From positions 413,182 to 477,181 of the forward strand of contig CAJNDS010000557.1 of NCBI GenBank assembly GCA_905221605.1: a stretch of 64,000 bases of DNA, written 5' to 3'. Shown in pieces: positions 11,101 through 22,956 of this stretch. The translations under genes and the position numbers were made by a program. Position 1 is the first letter of the stretch; each line of letters starts with the position of its first letter. This DNA is from Symbiodinium natans. Its lineage: Eukaryota > Sar > Dinophyceae > Suessiales > Symbiodiniaceae. The notes beneath the pieces are model-generated. The model did no database searches and was not told the DNA's origin. It worked only from the letters and a program-made list of their open reading frames with translations.

Positions 11101-13965
11101 TTCCCTGGAGTCCTTGCGGTCCTTTGCGCAGCACAGACCCATGGTGCCCCCTATGCCAGCGTCTCAACTGTGTGGACACAGACGCTGAGACTGCTCCGAG
11201 CTTCGACCTTAGCAAGCTCTGCTAATGCGAGAAGAGTGTGTAAGCTGTTCCGCTTTTTGGAGCCCAGAGCTGCACCGAAGGGGCCACAGGGGTTTAGGGT
11301 TTAGGGTTTAGGGTTTAGGGTTTAGGGATGCAAGAGGGTCTCGCAAGCACAGGGGCCCCAGAACCCGAAACCCCAAACCTTAAGCTCCCAGGTTAAGGGC
11401 TTATAGGCTTATAGGGCTATTCTTCCGTGTACCGTGGCTTTGTAAATGACAAAGTAGCTGCATGAAGCTTCGAGCTTCGAGAGGGGTTTGGGTCTTTCTG
11501 TGAAGGGAAGGATGTACCCCTAAGAGATTACCTTTAGCTACTCCAAATATGGCCCCTATATCTTTAGAGGATCTTTGAAAAGGGTCCCCAAAACCAAGGG
11601 TGCAACCTTAGGGGGTCAAAGGTAGAGCCCCATGATGCTGCAGAACTTTGGGGGGCCGCAAACCCTAAACCCTAAACCTAACCCTAAACCCTAAACGCCC
11701 TAAACGCCCTAAACGCCCTAAACCTTAAACCCTAAAACCTCAATCTAAACGCAACGACCGGAAAGCCCACCGGAAAGGTCGAGCTGGCACAGGGTCTCTG
11801 AAGACTCCTGGACGTAGAGCAAACAAACAAGCTGGCATAAGATTCCTAAACACCAAAGACCTAAAAACCGTAAACTCCAAAAAAGCCCTAAAATCCCTAA
11901 AAATCTTAAAGCTCTAAGAACCTTATACAAAGCCCCTTCAACAAAACCCTGAACCCCTGAAGGGCCCATGTACATATGCACCTTGCACACCTGACGCTCA
12001 AGCCGACAGGCAACTATGGTTACAACCCTAGTGCGGGTACCCATAACCCTACCTACGAGTACACATGAACCTTCAAGTATTTATAGCTCATGACACCATG
12101 GTCATAGTTAACCTAAACCTTAAACCTTAAACCCTAAACCCTAAACCCCTCGCCTCCTCGTCCTCACCCTCGGCCGGCTGCTCCTCTTGCGGCTCCTGCA
12201 GCCGGGCGGGGTTCAGGGCTTATACTTCGGAGGTTCATGGGCACTTATAACCCCCTCAGGGTCTAGGGCTTAGGGTTTGGGGTTAGGGTTTTTTTGTTGA
12301 GGGTTCGGGCTTAGGGTTTAGAGGGCTCCAGATGCCTGCTTACAACCTACCTACAGGACTTAGGGGACTTAGGGGGCTTTAGGTACCGTTCATATTGGGG
12401 TTATAAGTACTCTGAACCTCCAAGTACACTTGGCATTTAGAAGGAGGGTCACAACTACCCTAAAAGAGGCTGAAACCATCTAGCTGCCCTGCTTATCGCC
12501 GTACTTATGACTACCCATGAACCTCCGAGTATGACGGAGGAAGTTTGGGACTTCAAGGCCTAGGGCTAGAAACAGAGAGGTTAGCGAAACCCTAAACCCT
12601 AAACCCTAAATCCTACACCCTAAACCCTAAACCCTTAACTATCACTACTAGGGTTTAGGGTTTAGGGTGTAGGCGGTCTAGGCTTTAGGGCTTTACGAGG
12701 GATTGCCCATCAATACCGAAAAGTCCCCTTGCCTGTCTCGCACCCCCAGTCCACTCTTATACATGGGTCCCTTTTGGTCCCAGGACCCCGAGAAGGGCCA
12801 TAATTTAGGGAACGACCCGGCCTTAATGATTAGAATAGGGCCTTCGGGGGTTTTAGTTTAGAAATATTTAGGGACCGGAAGGGAATACTATTAGTAATTA
12901 TCTATGCTCCCCTTAGATCCTTAATACAACATTTGTTTTACTATCTTCTTGGGTTTTATACAAACAAAAAAAGAGAATACTTCCCCAGGGGGATATAGAT
13001 ATTCCGACACCCTAAACCCTAAACCCTATAATTAGTTATTCCGACCCCCCCCCCCCCATATTACACACTAGCTCTGTTCAGGTGACTCCCGTGCACCGGC
13101 CTGCCTCCGACTGCCGGGATCCTGCAGCACGTCTAGGGTTTAGGGTTTAGGGTTTAGGGGTTTAGGGTGTTAGGGTGTTGGGGTGCTAGGGTTTACAAAC
13201 AAGGCCCCACCCTTCTAAATCAAGGACTCTTGAGCAGCCACAGCAGCTCTCCGCAGAGATTTCACTCTACGAACCCTTAACCTTGCACCCCAAAACCCTT
13301 CAAGTCTACACCCTAAACCCTAAACCCTAAGCCCAAAACCCTAAAGCTCCCAAAGGCCCTCTTGACTCCCTGCAAAACCTAAACTTCTCAACTCCCCTCC
13401 CAAAATCCGCAAGACCTTACCCAAAACCTGCCTGTTTGCAAGTTACCGAAGAATCCTCGCAGGCTCGCAGGGGCTCTAATACTAAGAACCTACAAAAAAC
13501 AGGTAGGATCTTTTGGGCTCTTCTTAACTAGGGTAAAAACCCTAAGCCCTGAACCCTGAACCCTGAACCCTAAACCCTTGGCTTGCCCTCGATTCCCCCC
13601 GCCTCGGTCGGATTCCTTGCGGCGGTAGTGGCTACGAACGGCGGAACGAAGCATGGCAAGGGCACTGGCAGGGTTACAGGTTGCAGGTTTGGTTTGGGTT
13701 TAGGGTTTAGGGTTTAGGGTTTAGGGTTTAGGGTTTAGGGTTTAGGGTTTAGGGTTTAGGGTTTAGGGTTTAGGGTTTAGGGTTTAGGGTTTAGGGTTTA
13801 GGGTTTAGGGTTTAGGGTTTTGGGTTACAGGTTGAGTTTAGGGCTGTTTACTGGGGTTTTAGGGGTCCTAGGATTTCGGTTTAGGGTTTAGGGGTCCCAG
13901 GACTTTTCGGGGTTTAGGGGTTCAGGGTGAGGTTATGTGGGGTCGTGCACTGGGGTGATTAGCTG
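11101..13965. other. repeat-rich interval without a secure gene
   Basis: Contains telomere-type arrays (11288-11330, 12588-12640, 13137-13190, 13688-13822), half copies of MITE family 1 (12040-12085, 12400-12440) and short open patches that could be exons: minus strand near 12136-12200 (acidic, EPQEEQPAEGEDEE) and near 11780-11830 (ESSETLCQLDLS). None could be tied to a gene. Confidence 0.6.
13688..13822. repeat. interstitial telomere-type array (TTTAGGG)
   Basis: About 19 uninterrupted TTTAGGG units, one of the longest runs in the window and opposite in orientation to the array at 7551-7643. Confidence 0.93.
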
Positions 13966-14069
13966 GGCTGTTCCCCCTGATGTACTAACAGTCTTCAGTC
14001 GGGATTATAATAAAATAGGGGTACTTATAACCCTATTAGGACGGTTAGTATAACGGGGGAACATCCCAA
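13966..14069. mobile_element. MITE family 3 copy
   Basis: Left arm TTCCCCCTGATGTACTAACA, right arm GTTAGTATAACGGGGGAACA, with an inner palindrome GGGATTATAATAAAATAGGG. Ends match the copies at 18049 and 53531. Confidence 0.65.
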
Positions 14070-14886
14070 GTTACAAGGTTAGATTGTGGGGGTAAAGCTG
14101 CCCGAAACGGCTTCCAGGTCACATCGACCACTTTCAAACTTTGACGGTATAGTACAGTGTAAGTACTGACCCAGAGGTCTGCGGTTCGGGGTTTGGGGTT
14201 TAGGCCCCCCCCCCCCCCTTGCCCGGGCTTGGTTGTTCTTGCCAGCCGCAAATCACTGTGGGCTCAGGGCAGCCCCCTTTTGACCCTAAACCCTAAACCC
14301 CAAACCCTAAACCCTAAACCCTTCTGGCATCTTGGCTGTAGAGGGGGATGTAAGGCCTTGAAACCCGGTCGACATAGCTTTAGCTATTTTTTGCCACCCG
14401 TGTTAGCCATTTAGTGTTTAGGGTTCGGTGTAAGGTGCAAGAGATTCCTAGGGTAGCTATATGGTCTCTTGGCTCAAGGGCCCATACTTCAGAATTCTAA
14501 AGAAACTAAGGGACCACATTAAGGTTCAGTCTTTTGCTGGCTTATGCCAGCGCAGTGCAGGAACGACGGAACTTGCAGGCACGTGAGCAAATCCTCGTTG
14601 AAAAGGCTAGCTGTCTCTACTTGGGAACAATCGGTTCAGCTTTTGCTGGCTTCTGCTAAATGCTGGAGGGCACTTTGGAGGCCCTTGAGAGAGACCTCGT
14701 TGAAGAAGGGGTGTAGTTTTTTTTTTGCCACCCGCCTAGCTGACACTCAGGCCACGTTGCAGGGACCAATACCGGCAATACTACTCATCATTAGGGTTTA
14801 GGGTTTAGGGTTTAGGGTGTAGGGGTTTAGGGTTTAGAGGGACTGCCCCTTTAACCCGAGCTGCTTTCTCCATGCGGGCCCTGGTC

Positions 14887-16766
14887 TCATGACGGGTCCT
14901 CTCTCAGTGCCTTCCACGCATTCTCGTATGAGCGTACCAGCTCTGTGAGCTTCTCGCTTTGCATCAGCCTGGTGGCGACGATGAAGGTGGTGTTGTCTGG
15001 CTGCAGCTGGATGAGGCGTGCGCTGTTGGCCAACCAGTAGTCTGCAACCTGCTTCCTTCCCACTTCAGTCTCACAATCGGGCGCTGGAGGCAACTGCTCA
15101 ACCTGGAGATCTTCACCTTAGTAGCCCATGAACCGTATCACAATAAGGGTAACCCTTTTTGGGGTCGGTGACTTCACAAGGGAACCAAAACGAGAAAGGG
15201 CACAACGCTGGGCTACCAAGTCAGAGCACCGGCGTCCCCTGCCACGACGCGCCAGGCTGCGCGTGCACACGCTGGATCTTGAAGAACCAGCCCATGGAGC
15301 ATCCGCAAACGACCGCAGCAACAACCATTCCTAGGATGGCACATTAAATTAAAACCCTCCGAAAAAAACTCCTGAATGTGATCCTCTTAGACCCAATATC
15401 AGAGAAAAATCTGAAATGTCGCCCAATGGCCTACCTAGATTCGGGCCATGTTGGCGGTACCTGCTGTAAAACCAGTAAGCCAGCTCGTTTCTGGACTCCT
15501 GGGCCACGTCTCGCCTGCCCATACACCATTTGAAAAGACCCGTGATGCCAGAAGTGTTGAAACCTCCCTCCATGTCACCAACAGCTCCCGACTCAGCTTT
15601 CTCTTTGATCAGATCGACGACCTCTGGCCACACGTTCGGAAATTGGTCCGCGAACGCGGCGACTTCACCGACATTCCGAAGAAAGTACGGCCGCAGGCGT
15701 GCCCACACCTTCAATACACCTTCGCCACGTGCCAGGTTTTCAGGCAAAAATCCCTTCAGGACTGCGACCGGCATCTGTGGTATGAGGAATGTAGGGTGCA
15801 GCTGCACGGCGGTCTGAATTTCGCTGAGGTTGGGGATTTGTTCTAAGCGAGCACCCAAGAAAAGGAAGTAGTTGGGATGTGGTCCACCGTCCCGAAGCAC
15901 TCGTTTTGCTATTGCTTTAGCCACTTTGCTTCTCGATCCTTCCGCCAGGCCCCTTTCAAGCATGTCCACCGAAAGGCCGAAATAGTAGCCGCTCTGTGTT
16001 AGCACACTGTCTGGGATGTCATCCAGCCTGTTTTCGACCAAGTGACGACAGCGGGGCAGCAGAACAGACAGAACATCCTCAGACCTTGCGCAAAATAAGG
16101 TCACAAAAAGCGCGAAGACGATGGTATCCTGTGATCTTTCCTCTGCACGTCGAAACTCCCGCAGGAAACTTCTACGAACTCGGGCCGCCTGTGTGCGTAG
16201 CCTTTGATGCAGGTGTACCACCAAAGGTCAAGGGTCCAATTTCTGAAAGCCGCCTCCGGATTGTGGAACAAATGTAGCTGAAGCATCCAGTATGCCCGCT
16301 CCCCCTCGCGAGGGCTTACTTGCAGGCCTTCGTCTACGATTCGCTCGGCTGCCTCTGCCCACGCGGGAGACTCTGTGGGGCAGAAGCAGATATCCACCAC
16401 GCCGGTGCTCTGCATAAGCTCCTCCGTGGACACCACAGCCTGGCTCGACGCCCCCCGGCTCGAACGGGCTCGTAGGCCGAGCGCCACCGGTGCCGCGACG
16501 AGCAGTCTCCTCTCACTCTGTCTGGAGTTCCGATCTGTCTGGAGAGTTCGAAGAAACTGGTGGATCATGCACGGCGGATGTAGGAGCACGCTGCGCGTGA
16601 AGGTGCCAACTGAGCCGCGCCCGTGGTAAGGGCACGCATGGTGCATGGCTCGAACCCAAATCATGAACCTTGGTTGGCTACACCCTAAGCAGAACAACCT
16701 AAACGCAATCTGATCCAAGCTGTGTCCAGCATCCTCATGAAGCTGCCACTGCTCATGTTGGAACAC
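14887..16766 (-). CDS. unrecognised protein gene with large exons
   Basis: I do not recognise the family. Three minus-strand blocks read as one protein. The first (16766 to about 16225) contains LMQSTGVVDICFCPTESPAW. The second (about 16224-15430) is helical and Leu/Arg-rich (KVAKAIAKRVLRDGGPHPNY; PNVWPEVVDLIKEKAESG). The terminal exon (14887-15102) follows a CTCCAG acceptor, contains DYWLANSARLIQLQPDNTTF and ends in a stop. The first two blocks need a one-base shift near 16222. The second block runs on into the dispersed repeat at 15355-15428, so its true donor is probably near 15430; I could not find one that fits the phase of the terminal exon. The start codon is uncertain. No membrane segment or catalytic motif was seen. 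Confidence 0.55.
15128..15214. repeat. dispersed repeat shared with 49084-49170
   Basis: AAGGGTAACCCTTTTTGGGG, ACAAGGGAACC and GGGCTACCAAG occur in the same order and spacing at 49084-49170. It lies in the presumed last intron of the gene at 14887-16766. Confidence 0.5.
15355..15428 (-). repeat. dispersed short repeat with GATCCTCTTA core, copy 3
   Basis: TGTGATCCTCTTAGACCCAA with flanks matching the copy at 1000-1068. On the minus strand it supplies an in-frame tail and stop to the preceding open frame. Confidence 0.5.
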
Positions 16767-17117
16767 ATGGACTGGAAAACGCCAACCCCCACCTCACGAT
16801 CACGTTTCCTTTGACTAGACTTGGGCCCCCGTCACAAGATTTACGGCTTGAGTGCGGGGCTTTGTGATTTGTGAGGTTTAGGCCTTCTAGATACAGTGTC
16901 TGGGGTGCCAGATAGCACCCTAAACCCTAAACCCTAAACCCGATACCCTAAACCCTAAACCATAGCACTTGCAACCCAAAAGCCCTCAAGCGTGCTCAAG
17001 ATGGCGCGGGCTGCATGTCAACGGAGCGTCTTGTTTTCCACCTCTCTGTTTTCATGCTCTTCCGAATTCCGCAGTCTGCACATAGAAGATCGGGCAGCGA
17101 TGAAGGCTTAAGGTTTC

Positions 17118-17173
17118 AACCTAAACCCTAAACCCTAAACCCTAAACCCTAAACCCTAAACCCTAAACCCTAA
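17118..17173. repeat. interstitial telomere-type array
   Basis: Eight CCCTAAA units. Nearby arrays: 16917-16965, 17261-17312 (TTTAGGG), 17664-17705, 17843-17904 (TTTAGGG). Confidence 0.88.
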
Positions 17174-18048
17174 GGTTGACTTTGATCTCTAAGCTGCAAG
17201 GATCATGTTAACCTTTAAGCTCTCGCCGCCCCCAGAGGTGAGGGCTCTTGAGCCGCTCTGTTTAGGGTTTAGGGTTTAGGGTATAGGGTTTATAGGGTTT
17301 AGGGTTTAGGGCCCTGCTCAGTCCATGGAATTCATGTCGCCCGGCTTTGCTGCAGGCTTGCTGCCCTGCTGTAGCTCCAAAGACGCGCGCCTCAGAAGAA
17401 AAAGGACTTTAGCGCTGAACTTGCTTCACAAAATCCCGGCCCCCCCCTTGAAAGACATGAGAGACGTATCCTAATTCGTCGTAGGGTCCCAAAAACATGC
17501 TTCCGGGATTGTACCTTTTTGTGATTTGAAAATGGTTTCAATGTGGTTGGCCATTTATGAACCCGGAAATTTGGATCCTGGCAACGATGCTTCCACTATG
17601 ACTCCAATCCCCCTTATACTAACAGTCCTGAATAGGGGGGGGGGGGGGGGCTTGATTGCCCCGAACCCTAAACCCTAAACCCTAAACCCTAAACCCTAAA
17701 CCCGAAACTAAGAAAAAGCGGGAACACCCCAAGTTCCGCTACCAATCATGTTTACAAAAAAACATGTGTTTTCATTTTCGGCAAGGGCCGCCTTGGCTTA
17801 CATAGGAATGCCAACAAAAAATGTCCATATTTCTTGAGATGGGTATAGGGTTTAGGGTTTAGGGTTTAGGGTTTAGGGTTTAGGGTTTAGGGTTTAGGGT
17901 TTATTTGTTGGTGTTCTCCATAATTCCAGGCATAGTAATTTCACAGTCAGATCATGGTTGATTCGTATCGTGTCTTTTTCATAAACGCAAAGCAGCAAAG
18001 CCTACCCGAAAAACAAACTAAGCAAAAAGGGTATTTAATGAACATACA

Positions 18049-18217
18049 TTGGGATGTTCCCCCCCCCCCCCTGTACGAACCAGTCCTTGATTGGGACTAT
18101 GATATAATAAACCTAAACCCCTAAGACCCAAATAGGGGGTACTATGATAGTCCCTATACCCTAAACCCTAAACCCTAAACCCTATTCAGGACTGTTAGTA
18201 TAAGGGGGAACATCCAA
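18049..18217. mobile_element. MITE family 3 copy with internal telomere-type repeats
   Basis: Starts TTGGGATGTTCCCCC and ends AGTATAAGGGGGAACATCCAA. The middle GGGACTATGATA and TATGATAGTCCC arms pair. It is about 65 bp longer than the 53531 copy because CCTAAACCCCTAAGACCC and CCCTAAACCCTAAACCC (about 18162-18183) lie inside it. Confidence 0.65.
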
Positions 18218-18908
18218 AACACATACTTGTTTTGACCACTTCAGAAGTTTAAATCTATGGTACTCAGGGTTTCGGGTTTAGGGTACATTTAGGGTTTAAG
18301 GTTTAGGGTTTAGGGTTTAGGGTACATTCTTAGTCAGGCGTGCTCTCGGGGTTGTTGTCACCACAAACACCACCCTGGAGTGGGGTGTCTTCCAGCCGCC
18401 AGGGTCTCCATAAACCGAACGTTTCGGCTTAACTACTTTAGGGTTTAGTAAGGTTTACCTTAAACCCTAAACCCTAAACCCTAAACCCAAAGCCATTCGC
18501 GGCCGAAAAAACTTTGCGCGACACTTGGAGGCTCATGGTACTTATTGTCCAACTATAACTGTACTTATAACCCACTTATAAGCCCCTTATGTGCCCTAAT
18601 ATGGTTATTAATAAGTACAGTTATGAGTACAGTTATCATTGGCTAATCAGGCAGGCTTTGGTGCTTCGCCTGGTCTTAGGTCCTTCCCCTCAAAAGCATC
18701 GGCGCTGCCTCTTTTGACCTCCTACAACCCTTCGCCCTCGCCCTAAGCCCTAAACGCGAGGAATATACTACCCCAAGCCCTAAACCTAAACCCGAAACCC
18801 TATCCCTAAACCCGAAACCCTTATAAAGTGGATCTCAAGACATCAGCTCTCCTAAACCCTAACCCTAAACCCTAAACCCTAAACCCTCAACTCCCTAAAC
18901 TCCTCCAG

Positions 18909-18972
18909 GTATGCCCAGGAGCAGCTCGGCGACTTGGGGGTCCTCTTGGCCGAGGCATCGGGGGGAGGCAAG
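18909..18972 (+). CDS. candidate exon, unknown gene
   Basis: Preceded by the pyrimidine-rich acceptor CTCCTCCAG and ending AAG|GC, the same GC-donor pattern as the nicotinamidase gene. Reads YAQEQLGDLGVLLAEASGGG plus K in the phase set by AG|G. No family recognised and no partner exon assigned. Confidence 0.4.
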
Positions 18973-19038
18973 GCTGCCATACTTGAAGGTTCCAAGTAGG
19001 GTTTAGGGTTTAGGGTTTAGGGTTTCGGGTTTAGGGTT

Positions 19039-19150
19039 ACCTGAAGGTTCGTGGGTAATTATACGTAGGGTTATAATAACCTTAATTAGCGTTACAACCA
19101 TTGTTACCCTACTTTTTACCCTACTTGTAGATACACATGAACCTCCAAGT
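19039..19150. mobile_element. MITE family 1 copy
   Basis: ACCTGAAGGTTCGTGGGTAA at the left, ACATGAACCTCCAAGT at the right, inner GTTACAACCATTGTTACCC. 112 bp, directly next to TTTAGGG units. Confidence 0.7.
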
Positions 19151-19558
19151 GCCATCTGGGTAACTGGTTTACCCTTTTTTGCTGCCGGGTTTACCCTAAA
19201 CCCTGAAACCCAACACCCAAAACCCTAAGCCCTGACTTGCTCCTGTATTCAGGATTTTTCGCTGCTTGTAAGCTAGGATGAGGTGCCAACGAAATCAGAC
19301 CCGAACCAGGTGCCCTACATTTTATAGACAAATGGCCTACATCCCTAAAACCTAACCCTAAACACTAAACCCGAGACACGAACTACTTTTTGTTCTACTC
19401 CGAACTCAATACTCGGAGAATTCAAGCCCTTTGTTGAAGCTCTAAACAGTGCAAATGAACAAAAACATGGCCTGAACAACCTAAACCCTAAAACCCAAAC
19501 CCGAAACCCGCCCTGAACCCCAAACCAATGTAGGGCACACTCTGAACGAGAGCCTCAC

Positions 19559-19681
19559 CTGCGGCAACACCCTGGACTGCAGGGGTCTCTTTAGGGCAGC
19601 GCAATGTTTCAAGATGTTTTGGACTTGGGGCCATAGGGTTCGAGAGCGTCTCGCGATGGAAACCCCCAACTCTTCCAAACA
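19559..19681 (-). CDS. candidate exon, unknown gene
   Basis: Strong minus-strand signals: pyrimidine-rich TTGTTTGTTTATTACAG acceptor at its upstream edge and a GTGAGG donor after the last codon. Length 123 bp, a multiple of 3. The frame reads CLEELGVSIARRSRTLWPQV and continues open; a second frame is also open, so the product is uncertain. Confidence 0.42.
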
Positions 19682-20130
19682 CTGTAATAAACAAACAACT
19701 TGAAACACGCTCTCTTGCCATCCGTTCAGCAGACAAGCCAAACCCTAAACCCTGAGCCCTAAGCCCTAAACCCGGGTTTGGGCTTGGAGTTCAGTGAGAA
19801 TTCTAAAGAACCTCGGCGCGAACAAAATTCCTTAAGCCATGAACATTGAACCCTCCGGCCCCCGCCCTCACCCCCAAATAGGGTTTAGGGTTTAGGCACG
19901 TCGGCATTGAACTTTCAATTTTTATCGTGGCACCAAGTGCGCACACTCATTCGCCCACTTCTTCTCTTCCGCTTGAGCGCGAGAACTTCAACATGTGTTG
20001 TTTGTCAACATAGTTTCCACCCTCAACCCCAAGCCCTAATTAAACCCTAAACCCTAAACCCTAAATCCAAAAACCCTAATCCTAAGCCCTAAACCCTAAG
20101 AGACAGCAACCCGGGAGCTGCTTCCAAAGT

Positions 20131-20186
20131 GCCTTCGCGGCGTACCTTCGCGGCGTACCTTCGCGGCGCGCCTTCGCGGCCCGCCT
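20131..20186. repeat. 13-bp tandem repeat
   Basis: Four units of the form CCTTCGCGGCGTA with one or two changes each. Confidence 0.75.
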
Positions 20187-20395
20187 AATGTCCTACGAAA
20201 CCAGAAGCAATCGCCCGGAACATCTAAACCCTAAACCAGTCCTAAACCGTAAACCCTAAACCGTAAACCGTAAACAACCAGGACTGCACAGCTGCCGGGA
20301 AACTCAGGCCCACACAGAGGAACCTCCCAATCCCTGGAACTTTGCTTAGAGGTTCATGGGTACTTATCCGAAGGGTTAGAAGTAGGGAAACTATC

Positions 20396-20491
20396 CCTAA
20401 GGCTCCATGTATATACTTGGGCCTTAAAGAGGTTCCTATATGATAGCTTTAGGGCTCAAGTCTACACTATATAAGTACATGGACCCTTCGG
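20396..20491. mobile_element. MITE family 2 copy
   Basis: Family with ends CCTAAGGATCCATGTGCC and GGCACATGGATCCTTAGG around a TATATAGTATATACTTGGGC arm. This copy is diverged (CTAAGGCTCCATG; ACATGGACCCTTCGG). Confidence 0.6.
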
Positions 20492-20693
20492 GTATTGTAT
20501 GGCAATAACCGTATGCAGGGTACTTATAACCCTCTCTACAAGTACACAGGAACCTTCAAGTAAACTCCAGACGCGCTCCCTGGAATCTCCCCCAACCCTA
20601 AACCGTCATGCATCTTTCTTTCTGTCGTCCTTGGGCTCCAGATCAGAAGCCACCACGGCGGCCGCATAGGCCTAGGGTTGGAGTTTAGGCTAC

Positions 20694-20790
20694 CCTAAGG
20701 ATCCATGTGCCTATATAGTATATACTTGAGCCTTAAGAAGGGGTTCCTATAGAGCAGGTATATACCATATAGGTACATGGATCCTTACGG
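20694..20790. mobile_element. MITE family 2 copy
   Basis: CCTAAGGATCCATGTGCCTA at the left and TAGGTACATGGATCCTTACG at the right; the palindrome covers almost the whole 97 bp. Confidence 0.72.
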
Positions 20791-20850
20791 TTAGAAGGCG
20801 GTATGGTGTTTGCTCTTGCGGGCTTCAGGCAGAGGCTACAGGTTTCAATT

Positions 20851-20853
20851 GTG

Positions 20854-20902
<49 letters not shown>

Positions 20903-20913
20903 TGTGTGTGTGT

Positions 20914-20945
<32 letters not shown>

Positions 20946-21094
20946 GTGTGTTGTGTGTGTGTGTGTGTGTGTTGTGTGTGTGTGTGTGTTGTGTGTGTGT
21001 GTGTGTGTGTGTTGTGTGTGTGTGTGTGTGTGTGTTGTGTGTGTGTGTGTGTGTTGTGTGTGTGTGTGTGTGTGTTGTGTGTGTGTGTGGGTGT
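20851..21094. repeat. (GT)n microsatellite
   Basis: About 240 bp of GT with occasional TTGTGTG interruptions. The Val-Cys or Thr-His open frames across it are not genes. Confidence 0.95.
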
Positions 21095-21248
21095 TTTTTT
21101 TGGGGGGGGGCTTGCATTTGACACACGTTTACATACATTCAAGTTGCATTCGAAGACGTTTACATTACGTACGTCCAGTACACACATTACAGCACCCACG
21201 CACGCTCTGACGTTTGCGCTGGGAATGGGGCCGGGGTCCTTTGCGTAC

Positions 21249-21368
21249 GTAGGGTTTAGGGTTTAGGGTTTAGGGTTTAGGGTTTAGGGTTTAGGGTTTA
21301 GGGTTTAGGGTTTAGGGTTTAGGGTTTAGGGTTTAGGGTTTAGGGTTTAGGGTTTCGGGTTTAGGGTT
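21249..21368. repeat. interstitial telomere-type array (TTTAGGG)
   Basis: Sixteen or more TTTAGGG units, followed directly by a MITE family 1 copy and then by a CCCTAAA array at 21545-21628. Confidence 0.93.
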
Positions 21369-21369
21369 C

Positions 21370-21487
21370 ACCTGAAGGTTCATGGGTACTTTCAAGTAGC
21401 GCTATAAGTACCCTGGATAAGGTTATAGTAACCATAGTTACCCTACGCACAATCCTAGTTCTCCAAGTACCCATGAACCTCCAAGTA
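21370..21487. mobile_element. MITE family 1 copy, best preserved
   Basis: ACCTGAAGGTTCATGGGTAC at the left and GTACCCATGAACCTCCAAGT at the right; inner GGTTATAGTAACCATAGTTA. It lies between two telomere-type arrays of opposite orientation. Confidence 0.75.
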
Positions 21488-21544
21488 GAATCGGCTTTGG
21501 GGCTCTGGGATTTGTCGGGGGGGAGGGGAGGGGGGGTTAGGGGC

Positions 21545-21628
21545 CCTAAACCCTAAACCCTAAACCCTAAACCCTAAACCCTAAACCCTAAACCCTAAAC
21601 CCTAAACCCTAAACCCTAAACCCTAAAC
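21545..21628. repeat. interstitial telomere-type array (CCCTAAA)
   Basis: Twelve CCCTAAA units marking the left edge of a repeat-free, GC-rich island that holds the Helitron-like element. Confidence 0.93.
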
Positions 21629-21936
21629 TTAGTGAGGGGTCGCTTCCGTCGAGCGACAGACCCCGAACGGCTTGGCCGAGGGCTCACAGCCCGAGCGCCC
21701 ATACGAAAAGAGCGGGCCGCGGAGAGGTGAGGGTAAAGCCTCACCGGCTTGTCCTGCACAGGCCAACGACCCTGGCCTTGTTGGCCTAAGGGATGGCCGT
21801 ATCCAGACCACCTTTAGTGTTAACTAAAGTAGAACCCCAAACCTCGGGCCGTTGGGGTGGTTTAGGGTTTTGAGGGCTTGCCCGGGCCCCCCTAAGCCCC
21901 TGGCTGGACCGGGCCCCTTGCCCCTGGTGCCATGTC

Positions 21937-22145
21937 CGGGGTGTCCGGGGGCGTCCGGGGCGTCTGGGGGCGTCCGGGGGCGTCTGGGGGCGTCCGGGGG
22001 CGTCGGGGGCGTCCGGGGGCGTCGGGGGGTGTCCAGAGGTGTCCGGGCGGCTTGTCCGGGAGGTGCCCCGAGACCCCCCCGGACGTGGAGCGGGACAGCG
22101 TCCGGGGGGGCCCCCCGGACGCCCCCGGACGCCCCCGGACGGTTG
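21937..22145. repeat. GC-rich tandem GGGGGCGTCC repeat with inverted end
   Basis: Irregular 10-21 bp units of GTCCGGGGGCGTC type on the plus strand until about 22045, then the reverse complement (CCCCCGGACG) at 22100-22140, so the two halves can pair. Open frames of Gly/Arg/Pro here follow composition. The stretch 22146-22600 beyond it shows no gene that I can support. Confidence 0.7.
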
Positions 22146-22956
22146 GATCAAAAGGAATTTGCTTAGAGCCGTCGTGATCCCCGCTTTAGAAAACACTCGA
22201 AAACGCCTGGTTTTTGCAAGACCAGCGAAAATGCGACGGCAGGAAAATGCTCACTTTGGCTGTTTTCGTCGAAGGCATTTGGGCCCAGCTCCACGCGGTC
22301 CATTTTTCAGGTTTGCGCGCGGCGCGCCCCCGCCTTGTCTTTTGCTACATGCCGCGAGGAGCTCGCGTGGCAATTCGCACAAAAATTGGGTCGCCGCGCG
22401 TTTTTCGCTAAGTCTTTTTTGCGCAGTTTTTGGTTTTTGTCTTAACCCTATAAGGTAACGGACGACGCACGGAGGCGGGAACTTGCCAGCCTGCGCTTCG
22501 CGACGTCGTCCACACTAAGGTCCGAGATGGGTAGGAACCCCTCCGAGACCGTCAGGTGGCGCTGACGGCTCGGGGGGGAACCAGGCCTGGGTAATTTTGC
22601 TGCTTTCGGTTTGTACACTTACAATGTACGCGAACCGATGATGGACATGTTGTTACTGCTCACGTGCATCTCAGGTGAGACCTCCCCAACAAGGCTCCAT
22701 TTGGGCGGCTCTGGCTCCAAGGGAGTCGAGTGTGAGCACCGGCTCCTACGTAAGTTGTAACTCGCGAAAAAGACGTGACGAGCCCACCTCGAAAAAAGAC
22801 CGACTGCGCCATAGATGCATAATGCCTGGTTGCTGTAGCCGAAGCGGTCGCATGCATCTGTCGCAATGAGTTCCGCGTTACCTTTTGTTGCCGCGGTAGC
22901 CAGTGCACGCAGTGATAGGAACCGCGAAACAGCCATCCGATCGCCTCCTCCGAGCC

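Noticed and set aside
11160-11280. PEX11-like helix (NARRVCKLFRFLEPRA) on the plus strand
   Set aside because: Short, no splice context, and other frames are equally open.
14461-14480. Second spliced-leader relic (TTGGCTCAAG)
   Set aside because: Only 10 bases match and the upstream part does not; chance is likely in 64 kb with related repeats.
20803-21266. Long Val-Cys and Thr-His open frames
   Set aside because: They are the (GT)n microsatellite read in different frames.
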